The notes under the pieces were generated by a model that had not been told where the DNA came from, did no database searches, and saw only the letters and a list, made by a program, of their open reading frames with translations. Source: Saccharofermentans sp. (GTDB taxonomy: Bacteria; Bacillota; Clostridia; Saccharofermentanales; Saccharofermentanaceae). From it: 64,000 nucleotides of DNA. Shown here piece after piece: positions 25,250-34,614 of this stretch (positions are counted from its first letter, which is position 1; each line of letters opens with the position of its first letter). Location: NCBI GenBank assembly GCA_024403675.1, contig JAKSRH010000001.1, positions 1 to 64,000 of the forward strand, read 5' to 3'. Position numbers and translations under genes: made by a program.

Positions 25250-26438
25250 TGAGTTAGACAAGCTCTTTGGTGATAGTTCCGAAGATAAAGAAGAGACTAA
25301 GCCTTCTAGTGAGGGTGATGTTGAGTTATCTTCAAATGAAGAGTCCGAGGAGTCATCAAAGGAGTCTAACGAGAGTGAAGTAACAGTCGTATCTGAGGAC
25401 GAAGCTGTGCCAGAAGATAAGGACAAATCTTCTAAGGAAAAGAAACCTGATAAAAAAGAGAAGTCCGTAAAGAACGAGAAGGCTGAACTTGAACGTAAAA
25501 AAGCTGAAGAAAAACTAAAGGAAGAACGCAAAAAGAAAGCTCAGCTAGAAAGAGTTCAGAAGATAGAAGAATTCGAACAAAAAATGGAGCTTAAGGCTAA
25601 GGAACGTAAGGCTAGAAGAGAAGCAGCTGGACCAATTCTTAGTAGATCTTACCTTGATGATTTTCCTGTATCTTTTAAGACAGTTCTTATTACTTTATTA
25701 GTATTGGTTGTTTTGGTATTGGCATGGACACTTGCTTTCCATCCTTATTTTAGAGTGGATAGAGTTACTATCGTTGGTAATTATGAAGTGTCAGATGAAG
25801 AGATAATGCAGGAGTTAGGACTAGAGTATGGAAATCACATGTTCCGTAACTACTATACTTCCAGCAAGAATCTTGTAAGTAGAAACCCATATATTCAGGA
25901 TATTTCTGTATCAAGAAAATTCCCTTCAACAGTTACGGTGGAAGTGAAGGAGCGAAAGAAAATCGCTTATATTTCTACACCTGATGGATATATTGCTATA
26001 GATGATAGTGGAATTGTATTGGAGTTGTCTGCAAAGAAAGATGAAGAAGTAAGACCTCTTCTTTGTGGCCTTGATATTAATAGCGCTACTATAGGTAAAA
26101 AAATTGATGTGATGGAAGATAACTCTTTCCGTAAAATGATTATTGTACTAAGCGCAGCATTGTCTGCTAGCGAAGCTTATGATGGGGCGCATTATGATTC
26201 GTACGATTTCTTTGGAAGTATCGAGGAGATTCGTATTATTAAGAGCGGAATGTTATTTATTACTGTAGAACTTCCTGATGGAGCGGATTTGCAGGTGAAG
26301 CTCAAAGACATTAGCTCCATATCGGACGATATGCAGTGGTTAATATATGCTATAGAAGAAAATGCCTTTGAAGGACTCCCTGATGGAGTACTTGATATGA
26401 CTGGTGAAGAGTATATCTATAGAGACTATGAATACTAA
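25239..26438 (+). CDS. ftsQ: Cell division protein FtsQ/DivIB with a long charged N terminus
   Basis: FtsQ/DivIB is a bitopic divisome protein that scaffolds FtsL and DivIC. The 399-residue product has an unusually long cytoplasmic N terminus (about 145 residues) dominated by Ser, Glu and Lys, a transmembrane helix near 147-168 (TVLITLLVLVVLVLAWTLAF), then a POTRA domain (FRVDRVTIVGNYEVSDEEIM) and the beta domain. Typical DivIB proteins are about 260 residues, so the extra length is in the charged tail. It overlaps murG by 11 bases and is followed by a terminator, so ftsZ is transcribed separately. Confidence 0.9.
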   Translation: MNDDELDKLFGDSSEDKEETKPSSEGDVELSSNEESEESSKESNESEVTVVSEDEAVPEDKDKSSKEKKPDKKEKSVKNEKAELERKKAEEKLKEERKKKAQLERVQKIEEFEQKMELKAKERKARREAAGPILSRSYLDDFPVSFKTVLITLLVLVVLVLAWTLAFHPYFRVDRVTIVGNYEVSDEEIMQELGLEYGNHMFRNYYTSSKNLVSRNPYIQDISVSRKFPSTVTVEVKERKKIAYISTPDGYIAIDDSGIVLELSAKKDEEVRPLLCGLDINSATIGKKIDVMEDNSFRKMIIVLSAALSASEAYDGAHYDSYDFFGSIEEIRIIKSGMLFITVELPDGADLQVKLKDISSISDDMQWLIYAIEENAFEGLPDGVLDMTGEEYIYRDYEY

Positions 26439-26462
26439 TAGCTAACATAACAGAAATATTGC

Positions 26463-26489
26463 AAAACCGGCGTTTAAGTCGGTTTTTTC
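26463..26489 (+). terminator. Terminator after the mraZ-ftsQ operon
   Basis: Stem AAAACCGGC / GTCGGTTTT with loop GTTTAA, continuing into TTTTTTCG. Confidence 0.85.
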
Positions 26490-26573
26490 GTAATGTAATA
26501 GAAACTTGATTTAAAATATAAAAAAGAATAACATTATAAAAGACAAATATAGACTGTGATATTGTACAAAGTA

Positions 26574-26602
26574 TTGATGTAACACAATATTTAGGTTAAA
26601 AT
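26574..26602 (+). promoter_or_regulatory. ftsZ promoter
   Basis: TTGATG (26574-26579), a 17-base spacer and TAAAAT (26597-26602), 51 bases before the ftsZ ATG. GGAGGG at 26641-26646 is its ribosome site. Confidence 0.65.
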
Positions 26603-26652
26603 TTTTGTTGATATACAATATATAGTTCATTTTATTACTGGAGGGAACTTTT

Positions 26653-28074
26653 ATGTCTGATAAGCATGGATTTGTTCTGGACGAAGAAAATAGCGCTACC
26701 ATTAAGGTAATCGGCTGCGGCGGCGGCGGATGTAATGCAGTTGACCGTATGCTCGATAGTGGAGTTCAGGGCATCGAATTTATTTCTATCAATAGTGATA
26801 GTCAGGCCCTTGCCAGAACTAAGGCTCCTATCCGTATTCAGATTGGTGAGAAGGTAACTAGAGGTCTTGGTTGTGGTGCTGATCCTAGCGTAGGTGAGAA
26901 GGCAGCTGAGGAGTCCAAGGATGAGATTGCTCAGGCTATTGCAAATACAGATATGCTTTTCATTACAGCTGGTATGGGTGGTGGAACAGGTACAGGTTCT
27001 GCTCCTGTTGTAGCACAGATTGCTCAGGAACTTGGTATTCTTACAGTTGCTGTTGTTACTAGACCATTCGGTTTTGAGGGTGCTAGAAGAGCTGCTAATG
27101 CAGAGCGTGGAATTAGAGAACTCGAGAAGTATGTTGATTCTCTTGTAGTTGTTTCTAATGACAAGCTTCTTGAGGTAGTTGATGATGATACATCCTTTGA
27201 GGATGCATTCAATATGGCAGATCAGGTATTGAAGTTTGGTGTAGCAGGTATTTCTGACCTCGTTGCTATTCCTGGACTTATCAACCTCGACCTTGCTGAT
27301 GTTAGAAGAGTAATGACTAAGGCTGGCGTTTGCCACATGGGTATTGGTAGAGCTTCCGGTGAGGGTAGAGCTACAGTTGCTGTTAAGCAGGCTATCAATT
27401 CTCCACTTCTCGATACAACAATCGAGGGTGCTAACGGCGTAATCATTAACTTCACTGGTGGAAGAAATATGAAGCTCCAGGAGATTGATCAGGCAGCTAA
27501 GCTCGTTAGAGAGTCTGTATCTCCAGAGGCTGAAATTATCGTTGGTGCTGTTATCGATACATCTCTCGAGGATGAGATTATGATTACAGTTATCGCTTCT
27601 GGTTTTGATAATAGTGTAAATGCTTCTGTAGGACACAGAGCTTCTACATCTGTTCTTTCTAGAAATAACCCACAGCTTGTAAGTGAGCCAAGACCACAGA
27701 CAAGAAGTGCTTATGCTCAGCCAGCAGCACCTGCTCCTCAGCAGAGAAATGTTGCTCCAGCTCAGCCAGCAGCACCTGCTCCTGGATTCCTCTTTGGAGA
27801 TGATTCTGTAAACAATTCTAGAAGAGAGCCAATCGCTACTGAGCCAGTAGTAGAGCCAGAGCCAGTTGCACCTGTTGCTCCAGTTCAGCCAATTGCTCAG
27901 CCTGTACAGCCAATTCAGCCACAGGTTCAGCCATATGGCAATCCTACTCAGCCAGCAGCTCCTGCACCATCACAGATGGGTGGTAGACCACAGGCTAATG
28001 TAACACCTCAGAATACTCAGACAAAGTCCGCTAAGCCTTGGTTCATGTTTGGCCGTGATAATGGTGACAACTAA
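26653..28074 (+). CDS. ftsZ: Cell division GTPase FtsZ with atypical C-terminal tail
   Basis: Tubulin-like GTPase that forms the Z ring. The 473-residue protein has the GTP-binding loop GGGGCNAVD near the N terminus, the tubulin signature GGGTGTGSAP, and the T7 loop with NLDLADVRR that completes the GTPase site of the neighbouring subunit. After the core (about residue 320) comes a long Pro/Ala/Gln-rich linker. The end reads KPWFMFGRDNGDN instead of the usual (I/V)P-x-FLRR-type peptide, and a related GFLFGDD occurs earlier in the linker. It has its own promoter at 26574-26602. nrdR begins 26 bases later. Confidence 0.96.
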   Translation: MSDKHGFVLDEENSATIKVIGCGGGGCNAVDRMLDSGVQGIEFISINSDSQALARTKAPIRIQIGEKVTRGLGCGADPSVGEKAAEESKDEIAQAIANTDMLFITAGMGGGTGTGSAPVVAQIAQELGILTVAVVTRPFGFEGARRAANAERGIRELEKYVDSLVVVSNDKLLEVVDDDTSFEDAFNMADQVLKFGVAGISDLVAIPGLINLDLADVRRVMTKAGVCHMGIGRASGEGRATVAVKQAINSPLLDTTIEGANGVIINFTGGRNMKLQEIDQAAKLVRESVSPEAEIIVGAVIDTSLEDEIMITVIASGFDNSVNASVGHRASTSVLSRNNPQLVSEPRPQTRSAYAQPAAPAPQQRNVAPAQPAAPAPGFLFGDDSVNNSRREPIATEPVVEPEPVAPVAPVQPIAQPVQPIQPQVQPYGNPTQPAAPAPSQMGGRPQANVTPQNTQTKSAKPWFMFGRDNGDN

Positions 28075-28100
28075 TTAAGATTGGTTAGGATTAGTATTTT

Positions 28101-28556
28101 ATGAGATGTCCCAAGTGTGGGGAAATAGATGATAAAGTAATAGATACGCGACCTTCAGATGGAGGTCGCTCTATTCGTAGACGAAGAGAGTGTATCGGAT
28201 GTGGATACAGATACTCTACGATTGAACGAGTTGAAAATATAGGTCTCAAGGTTGTCAAGAAAGATGGCACCAGACAGGATTTTAATAGAGACAAGCTTAT
28301 GGAGGGTTTATCTTCTGCATGTTCTAAGCGTCCTGTATCAAATGAGAATCTAACAAAGATTGTAAGCGAAGTCGAGAATCTGTTAGGGGAACAGAAGAAC
28401 GGCGAGATTAGTACTCAAAGTATTGGGGAGCTTGTTATGAACAGGCTAAGAGAACTAGATAAAGTCGCTTATGTAAGATTTGCTTCTGTGTATAGAGATT
28501 TTACAGATGTATCATCTTTTGCTAAGGAAGTAGAAGAAATCAATAAAGATATCTGA
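28101..28556 (+). CDS. nrdR: Transcriptional repressor NrdR
   Basis: NrdR senses dATP/ATP and represses ribonucleotide reductase genes. The 151-residue protein has the N-terminal zinc ribbon MRCPKCGEIDDKVIDTR ... CIGCGYRYSTIE with four Cys, followed by an ATP-cone domain beginning VVKKDGTRQDFNRDKL. Length is standard. The site upstream of ATG 28101 is a weak TTAGGAT. It lies between ftsZ and a two-component system, and the spacing (15 bases to the response regulator) suggests a shared transcript. Confidence 0.96.
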   Translation: MRCPKCGEIDDKVIDTRPSDGGRSIRRRRECIGCGYRYSTIERVENIGLKVVKKDGTRQDFNRDKLMEGLSSACSKRPVSNENLTKIVSEVENLLGEQKNGEISTQSIGELVMNRLRELDKVAYVRFASVYRDFTDVSSFAKEVEEINKDI

Positions 28557-28571
28557 TAAAGGGGTAGAGAA

Positions 28572-29285
28572 GTGAAAAAGGTTCTGCTTATTGACGATGA
28601 CGAGAGCATCATTGAGGTTCTTAGACTCTATTTTGAGAAAGAGGGATATTCAGTATCCACATGTATGCAGGGTGACAAGGCAGTAGCTACTTTTAATGTA
28701 GCAAAGCCTGATATCATTATTTTGGATCTTATGCTTCCTGGTATGGATGGTAATGATATTTGCCGTGAGATTCGTAAGAATTCTGATGTGCCAATCATTA
28801 TGCTTACTGCTCGTACAGATACTCTTGATAAAATTATTGGTTTGGAGCTTGGTGCAGATGACTATGTACCAAAGCCATTTGAGCCAAAGGAACTTCTTGC
28901 TAGAGTAAAGGCAGTTCTTCGTCGTACAGAAAAGGCAGTTGCTGCAGCTCCTGTAGAGGAAGAGGTTGCTACTAAAAAGGATATTATTGAATATCAGGGC
29001 TTCTCAGTAGATAAGATTAAGTATGTTGTTACAGTAGATGGTCAGGAAATTTATATGCCACCAAAGGAACTTGAGCTCTTGTTCTTCCTCGCATCTAATC
29101 CTAATCGTGTATACACAAGAGAACAGCTTCTTGAGAATGTTTGGGGTTACGATTTTTACGGAGAGTCTAGAACAGTAGATGTTCACGTAAAGAGAATTCG
29201 TGAAAAGATTGAGAATCCAGAGAGAGAAACAAACTGGAGTATCAAAACAGTTTGGAGCAAAGGTTATAAATTTGAGGTTAGATAA
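28572..29285 (+). CDS. OmpR/PhoB-family response regulator
   Basis: Two-component response regulator. The 237-residue protein has a receiver domain with the acidic pocket DDDE (residues 8-11), phospho-acceptor Asp52 (IIILDLMLPGMDG), Thr in MLTART and Lys in PKPFEPKELLARV. A variable linker of about 25 residues leads to a winged-helix output domain (EYQGFSVDKIKY ... REQLLENVWGYDF ... DVHVKRIREKIE). Start GTG 28572 with AGGGGTAGAG upstream. Its last base is the first base of the histidine kinase start codon, so the two are a cognate pair. The signal is unknown; PhoP/WalR-like is possible. Confidence 0.93.
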   Translation: MKKVLLIDDDESIIEVLRLYFEKEGYSVSTCMQGDKAVATFNVAKPDIIILDLMLPGMDGNDICREIRKNSDVPIIMLTARTDTLDKIIGLELGADDYVPKPFEPKELLARVKAVLRRTEKAVAAAPVEEEVATKKDIIEYQGFSVDKIKYVVTVDGQEIYMPPKELELLFFLASNPNRVYTREQLLENVWGYDFYGESRTVDVHVKRIREKIENPERETNWSIKTVWSKGYKFEVR

Positions 29286-30760
29286 TGTCATCTTCAAATA
29301 AGACAGTTTCCGCTAGCTTTGCGGTATTTCTTAATACTTTTTTGGTAATAAGCACAGTAATAGTTTTTGCTGTGCTTCTTTTTCTTTCTTATGAAAGTAT
29401 GATTGATAGTAGTATCCAGTCGTTAAGAGATACAAATGATAGAACATGTTCTGACGTTTCAAACGATATTAGTAATATAGTAAGTCAGTCAGGATATTCA
29501 TGGGATGATTCTTTTTGTGATACGCTTATTTATACTTATGTAAACTCAGATGTGTTTTCTGATAATGGTGAAATTTTTATTACTGACAGAAGTGGTAATA
29601 TTTACTACAAAAATGTATCAGCTTCTAATCAGATTCCAGGGGCTACAGAAACTATTCTTGCTACACCAGGAACTATTTTTCTTAATACAGTTGATTTTCA
29701 GGATTACAATTCATATTTTGTTGTAACTTGTAGTCAGATTCAGGGTACAGATCTTTATTGTACTGTTTATAATAATCTTCAGTTCGCGACAGTAAGAAGT
29801 GAATATATATCAGTAATTTTTCTTCCTGCTATGGTCGCAATGCTTATTTCTGTTGCATTATTCATTGGATTCATCGGCTTGACTGTACGTCCATTTAAGG
29901 AGGTATCTAGAGCAGTCGGTAAAGTTGCTGAAGGAGATTTCTCCGTTCGTATTGATAAGAAATATACACAGGCTAATGATATTTCATCCATTACTATTTC
30001 TTCTGACTTAGCAGAGATGGCAAAGACAGTAAACTACATGATAGAGACTCTTGAGAATCAAGAGAATGATAGAAACATCTTTATCTCTAGTGTAGCTCAC
30101 GATATTAGAACTCCACTTACATCAATTAATGGTTTTATCACAGCCATGCTTGATGGAACTATCCCTCATGATAAGCAGGACAAGTATCTAAAGCTCATTA
30201 AGCAGGAAGTTGATCGCATTAGAAAGCTTATTGTATCCATGACAGAAGCGTCATCACTTTCACATATTGACCCTGAACTCATGGAGAAGTTTAACCTTAA
30301 GGATGTAGTTGAAGATATTAAAGATAATCTTGAGCCTCAGCTTTCTGAGAAGAATATTACTCTTATTACAGATGTAGACACAAGTGAAAGTACGTATGTT
30401 TACGGTGAGGCTCAGCAGTTGTGTAGAGTTCTCGTTAATATTATTACTAATGCGATAAAATTCACGCCTGAAGAGGGTAAGATTAAAGTTACTACTAGAC
30501 CTGATAATAAGGCTCGTGTGATGAGAATTTCTGTAGAAGACTCTGGTCCAGGTGTCGAAAAAGAGAAGAGAGCTCGTGTTTTTGAGAGCTTTTACAAAGC
30601 AGATCCTTCACGTAAGCAGGAAGGCTTTGGCCTTGGTCTTTATATTTGTAAGCAAATACTTCACGGACATGGTCAGACTATTACTCTTGATGAGAGTATG
30701 GAACTTGGTGGAGCTAAGTTTGATTTCTCTTTCCCATATCCACCGGAGGAGCAGAAATGA
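29285..30760 (+). CDS. Membrane sensor histidine kinase
   Basis: Cognate kinase of the preceding response regulator. The 491-residue protein has TM1 (about 10-35), an extracytoplasmic sensor region of ~140 residues, TM2 (about 177-200), a HAMP domain (TVRPFKEVSRAVGKVAEGDF), the HisKA domain with phospho-acceptor His272 (SSVAHDIRTPLTSING), and a HATPase domain with N box (NIITNAIKF), DSGPGV and GFGLGLYICKQ. All kinase motifs are intact. The C terminus overlaps nth by four bases. The ligand is not predictable. Confidence 0.93.
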   Translation: MSSSNKTVSASFAVFLNTFLVISTVIVFAVLLFLSYESMIDSSIQSLRDTNDRTCSDVSNDISNIVSQSGYSWDDSFCDTLIYTYVNSDVFSDNGEIFITDRSGNIYYKNVSASNQIPGATETILATPGTIFLNTVDFQDYNSYFVVTCSQIQGTDLYCTVYNNLQFATVRSEYISVIFLPAMVAMLISVALFIGFIGLTVRPFKEVSRAVGKVAEGDFSVRIDKKYTQANDISSITISSDLAEMAKTVNYMIETLENQENDRNIFISSVAHDIRTPLTSINGFITAMLDGTIPHDKQDKYLKLIKQEVDRIRKLIVSMTEASSLSHIDPELMEKFNLKDVVEDIKDNLEPQLSEKNITLITDVDTSESTYVYGEAQQLCRVLVNIITNAIKFTPEEGKIKVTTRPDNKARVMRISVEDSGPGVEKEKRARVFESFYKADPSRKQEGFGLGLYICKQILHGHGQTITLDESMELGGAKFDFSFPYPPEEQK

Positions 30761-31395
30761 TAAGAGGCAAAAAACAACTTGCCTCCAAGACTTTGGAACT
30801 GCTTAGAAGTTCTTTCCCGAATTCTTCTTGTACACTTGATACAGATAGTAGTGAACGATTAGCCATTAGAGGCATATTATCAGCACAGTGTACTGATATT
30901 CGTGTCAATGCGACATGTATTGATTTGTTTTCTAAGTATGAAAGTATGGATGAATTAGCGGCTGCTTCAGAAGAGGAAATTGCAGCTGTAATTAAACCAT
31001 GCGGACTTACAAAGGCAAAGTCTCATTCTATAAAAGTATTCTCTACCAAATACTGTAATGAGTGGAATTATAGTGTTCCTCAAGATGTGGATGAACTAAT
31101 GACTTGCCCTGGTATAGGTAAGAAAATCGCCAACTTAATTATTGGTGAGATTTATGGTATTCCAGCTATAGTTGTAGATACGCATATGAAAAGGGTTATG
31201 TATCGTATCGGACTTACTGATAACGAGAATCCTTTATTGGTAGAAAAAGATTTATGTAAGGTGTTTCCAGAAGAGTGCTGGATTAAGCTTGGACATATGG
31301 CTGTGGACTTAGGTCGTACTTACTGTATGGCGAGAGGTCCTAAGTGTGAGGTGTGTCCACTTTCTGAAGTGTGCAAAAGGAGAATTGATAAATGA
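30757..31395 (+). CDS. nth: Endonuclease III (DNA glycosylase/AP lyase)
   Basis: Removes oxidised pyrimidines and cleaves the abasic site. The 212-residue protein carries the helix-hairpin-helix CPGIGKKIANLIIGEIYG with the catalytic Lys, the catalytic Asp in VDTHMKRVMYRIGL, and the C-terminal [4Fe-4S] motif C-x6-C-x2-C-x5-C (CMARGPKCEVCPLSEVC). It overlaps the histidine kinase by four bases and recG by four bases, so it is in the same operon. Confidence 0.95.
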   Translation: MIRGKKQLASKTLELLRSSFPNSSCTLDTDSSERLAIRGILSAQCTDIRVNATCIDLFSKYESMDELAAASEEEIAAVIKPCGLTKAKSHSIKVFSTKYCNEWNYSVPQDVDELMTCPGIGKKIANLIIGEIYGIPAIVVDTHMKRVMYRIGLTDNENPLLVEKDLCKVFPEECWIKLGHMAVDLGRTYCMARGPKCEVCPLSEVCKRRIDK

Positions 31396-33536
31396 TTACT
31401 CTTAGTAGCCCTGTAAGCATGCTTTATGGAATTGGACCTGAGGCAGAAAAGAAATTAGCTAAGCTTGATATCCATACTGTGTATGATCTTATTAGTTATC
31501 TTCCGCGTCGATATAACGACTGGTCAAATGTGACTACTATCCTTGGATATGAAGAAGGTAAGGAGTTATCTTTTTACGGACAGATTTCTACGACTCCACT
31601 AAAAAAGGGCATGAAAAAGATGTCTCCAGTGGCCTTTTATGTAAGTGATAATGAGGCTCGAATTGAGTTATCGTTTTTTAATTCTCCCTACATTATCAAT
31701 AAGTTCAATCGCGGTGATAATGTCTTTGTTCATGGTATGGTAACGGTCTTTAACGGAAGACCTCAGATTGTAAATCCCTATGTGGAGAAGGTCGACTCTT
31801 CTGATGTTACTCTCATAAGACCTGTTTATCATTTGACTGCGGGTATCACATCTAATCAGCTTTCTAAGTGGATTGGCACAGCACTTAAGTTAGTATCAAA
31901 TAACATTCCTAATGTAATTCCAGAATCAATTATTGAAGAAGAGGGATTGTGTACTGCAGCAGAAAGTTATTACCGCGTTCACTTTCCAACATCGGTAAGC
32001 GAAGCTGCTGAAGCTAGAAAAAGAATTGCTTACGAAGAGCTTATTCTTCTTGGTATTGGTATGAAGCTATTTATGCATAAGGATGTAGGTGAAGAATTTG
32101 CACCTCAAGTAGTACCAAATACTATTCCACAGGAAGCTGCAGATGGCTGGAAAACCGTGGTTGGTAATCTAGGTTTTGACCTTACAGATGATCAGAAGAA
32201 GGCACTTAGAGACATCCAGTTAGATCTTATGCAGAATAAACCAATGAATAGACTTGTTCAGGGTGACGTAGGTTCTGGTAAGACTGCAGTAGCTGTGCTT
32301 TCCATGGCTATGACTGCGCTTATGGGTAAGCAGGCCGTGCTTTTGGCTCCGACTTCAGTACTTGCTAGTCAGCATTATGATTCAGCTCAGGCTCTTCTTA
32401 AAAATAGTGGTATTAATGTGGCGCTTCTTCTTGGTAAAACAAAGGCATCACTTAAGAAGGAAATTAAAGAACAAGTTCTCGAAGGAAAAGCATCTGTTAT
32501 TATTGGTACTCACGCGGTGCTTTCGGATGATGTGCAGTTCTCTGATTTGGCTCTTGTTATCGCAGATGAGCAGCATCGTTTTGGCGTAAAACAGCGCGAA
32601 AAGCTATTAGTAAGCAGAAATGGTGAGGAGTATAACAGTGTCCATAATCTTGTTATGACTGCCACACCTATTCCTAGAACACTTGCCATGGTTATTTATG
32701 GTGACATGGATACATCTGTAATTAGACAGAAACCTGCTGGCCGTAAGGAAATTAAGACTAATTTCTTGCCATCTACAGATAGTGATGAACTTTATGGTGT
32801 TATTGCTGCCAAGCTTGATAAGGGTGAGCAGGCGTATATTGTATGTTCCAGAATTGATGATAATAGTGATGGCTTTTCTTGGGATGAATCCTTTGGCGAG
32901 AGCGTCTTTGATGATGGTCAGTCCAATTACGTAGAACCTGTAAGTGTAAAGACTATGAAGCAGCGTTTGGATGATAATGGCATGTCTTCAAGATATAAGA
33001 CAGAAGTTCTTTATGGTTCTATGAAAGAAAATGAGAAGTTAGCCGTTATGGAGCGCTTTTTGTCAGGTGAGACTAAGATACTTATTTCGACGACTGTTAT
33101 CGAAGTAGGCGTTAATAATCCTAATGCTACTATGATGGTAATTATGGATGCAGAGAGATTTGGTTTGTCTACACTTCATCAGCTTCGTGGTCGTATCGGT
33201 AGAGGCGATAAGCAGTCATATTGTATTTTGACATCTAATTCGAGAACAGAACTTGCTTTGTCGAGAATGAAGCTTATGTGTGAATGTAGTGATGGATTTG
33301 AATTAGCTAGCAAGGATTTGGAACTTAGAGGACCTGGTGATTTCTTTGGAACTAGACAGCATGGTATCCCTGCACTAAGAGCGGCAAATCTTTTTACGGA
33401 TGCGCCTATGGCAAGAATATGTTGTGATGCGGTAAATTCTTTGTTTGAACAGGGCGGAGATGAAGCAGAGAGTATAATGAAAGCAATCGAGGTTCTCTTT
33501 GAACTTAGATTTAAGAATAGAATGGGGACACTTTAA
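31392..33536 (+). CDS. recG: ATP-dependent DNA helicase RecG
   Basis: RecG remodels stalled replication forks and branched DNA. The 714-residue protein has an N-terminal wedge/OB region (PRRYNDWSNV ... VFVHGMVTVFNGRPQIVNP), superfamily 2 motor domain 1 with Walker A QGDVGSGKTAVA and the DExH-type motif ADEQHRFGVKQR, TATPIPRT, and motor domain 2 with TTVIEVGVNNPNA and HQLRGRIGRG. Slightly longer than usual (about 680-690). It overlaps nth by four bases and rsmD by one base. Confidence 0.97.
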   Translation: MITLSSPVSMLYGIGPEAEKKLAKLDIHTVYDLISYLPRRYNDWSNVTTILGYEEGKELSFYGQISTTPLKKGMKKMSPVAFYVSDNEARIELSFFNSPYIINKFNRGDNVFVHGMVTVFNGRPQIVNPYVEKVDSSDVTLIRPVYHLTAGITSNQLSKWIGTALKLVSNNIPNVIPESIIEEEGLCTAAESYYRVHFPTSVSEAAEARKRIAYEELILLGIGMKLFMHKDVGEEFAPQVVPNTIPQEAADGWKTVVGNLGFDLTDDQKKALRDIQLDLMQNKPMNRLVQGDVGSGKTAVAVLSMAMTALMGKQAVLLAPTSVLASQHYDSAQALLKNSGINVALLLGKTKASLKKEIKEQVLEGKASVIIGTHAVLSDDVQFSDLALVIADEQHRFGVKQREKLLVSRNGEEYNSVHNLVMTATPIPRTLAMVIYGDMDTSVIRQKPAGRKEIKTNFLPSTDSDELYGVIAAKLDKGEQAYIVCSRIDDNSDGFSWDESFGESVFDDGQSNYVEPVSVKTMKQRLDDNGMSSRYKTEVLYGSMKENEKLAVMERFLSGETKILISTTVIEVGVNNPNATMMVIMDAERFGLSTLHQLRGRIGRGDKQSYCILTSNSRTELALSRMKLMCECSDGFELASKDLELRGPGDFFGTRQHGIPALRAANLFTDAPMARICCDAVNSLFEQGGDEAESIMKAIEVLFELRFKNRMGTL

Positions 33537-34096
33537 TGCCTAGAGTAATAACTGGTAAATATAGAGGCGCGGTTCTTTTCGCACCTAAGGGTGATAACAC
33601 AAGACCTACCACAGATAAGGTTAAAGAGGCACTTTTCTCAATGATTCAGATGAGAGTACCTGATAGTAGAGTGCTTGATTTGTATTCCGGCACAGGCCAG
33701 ATTGGTATCGAGTCAGTAAGTCGTGGTGCAGAATCTGCAGTCATGGTAGATAAGGCTGGAAGCGCTATTTCTGTTATTAAGCGTAACTTAGAGAAGATAA
33801 GAGCAGAAAAAGATCCAAGTTTTACTGTCATTAAGGGAAGTGCTGCTATGGCACTTGAAAAAATGGCTGCTGAGGGACGTCAGTTTGACATTATTTTTAT
33901 GGATCCCCCTTATAGATTTGCTCAGCAGGCTGCAATCGAGGCAGCAGATCTTATCGTGAAGCATAATTTACTTGCTGAAGATGGTATTTTTATCGTAGAA
34001 CACTCATCTGAGGAGCCTTTTGTTACAGATGTAATAAACTTGAAATTAAACCGTTCTTGTAGTTACGGTCTTACAATGCTAACATTTTTTGAGTAA
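33536..34096 (+). CDS. rsmD: 16S rRNA (guanine966-N2)-methyltransferase RsmD
   Basis: SAM-dependent methyltransferase acting on G966 of 16S rRNA. The 186-residue protein opens MPRVITGKYRG, has RPTTDKVKEALF, the SAM loop VLDLYSGTGQIGIES and the catalytic DPPY (IIFMDPPYRFAQ). The recG-rsmD-coaD order is common in Firmicutes. One-base overlap with recG (TAATG). Confidence 0.95.
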   Translation: MPRVITGKYRGAVLFAPKGDNTRPTTDKVKEALFSMIQMRVPDSRVLDLYSGTGQIGIESVSRGAESAVMVDKAGSAISVIKRNLEKIRAEKDPSFTVIKGSAAMALEKMAAEGRQFDIIFMDPPYRFAQQAAIEAADLIVKHNLLAEDGIFIVEHSSEEPFVTDVINLKLNRSCSYGLTMLTFFE

Positions 34097-34123
34097 AGAG
34101 TAGTTAAATGGAGGAGTGGAACA

Positions 34124-34612
34124 GTGACTACATTACTATTTCCGGGAAGCTTTGATCCTTTTACAAGAGGACACAGAGATATTGCCAGAAGAGCGGCACA
34201 TGTTTGTGATAAGCTTTATGTAGTAATCATGCATAACGATTCCAAGAATCATCTTTTTACACCAGAAGAGAGAGTATGGATGGCATCTGAATCTTTGAAG
34301 GAATATTCCAACATTGAGGTATTGATGTCTGACGGACTTCTTGTAGATGTGTTTAAGGAAAAGAAGTGTGATGCAGTTATTAGAGGTATCAGATCCGAGT
34401 CTGATTTCCGCTATGAGGCAGAAATGGCCATGGCCAATAAACTTCTTTATCCGGAGTATGATGTGATGCTATTCCCATGTAGGGATGACCTCTCACTTAT
34501 TAGCTCCACAATCGTAAAAGAAGTTGGTTACTACGGAGGGGATCTCTCTAAGATGGTACCAGCAGAAATTTTGGACTTTATTAGTGAAAGATTGAAGAAA
34601 GGTAGGACATAA
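34124..34612 (+). CDS. coaD: Phosphopantetheine adenylyltransferase
   Basis: Transfers AMP to 4'-phosphopantetheine in coenzyme A synthesis. The 162-residue protein has the nucleotidyl-transferase motif FPGSFDPFTRGHRDIA (with the (T/R)xGH signature), VIRGIRSESDFRYE, and the C-terminal ISSTIVKEV motif. Start GTG 34124 with GGAGGAG upstream. It follows rsmD by 27 bases and precedes the coiled-coil gene by 2 bases. Confidence 0.96.
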   Translation: MTTLLFPGSFDPFTRGHRDIARRAAHVCDKLYVVIMHNDSKNHLFTPEERVWMASESLKEYSNIEVLMSDGLLVDVFKEKKCDAVIRGIRSESDFRYEAEMAMANKLLYPEYDVMLFPCRDDLSLISSTIVKEVGYYGGDLSKMVPAEILDFISERLKKGRT

Positions 34613-34614
34613 AT

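Noticed and set aside
26635..27636. Minus-strand open frame opposite ftsZ
   Set aside because: Antisense shadow of ftsZ without a ribosome site or recognisable motif.
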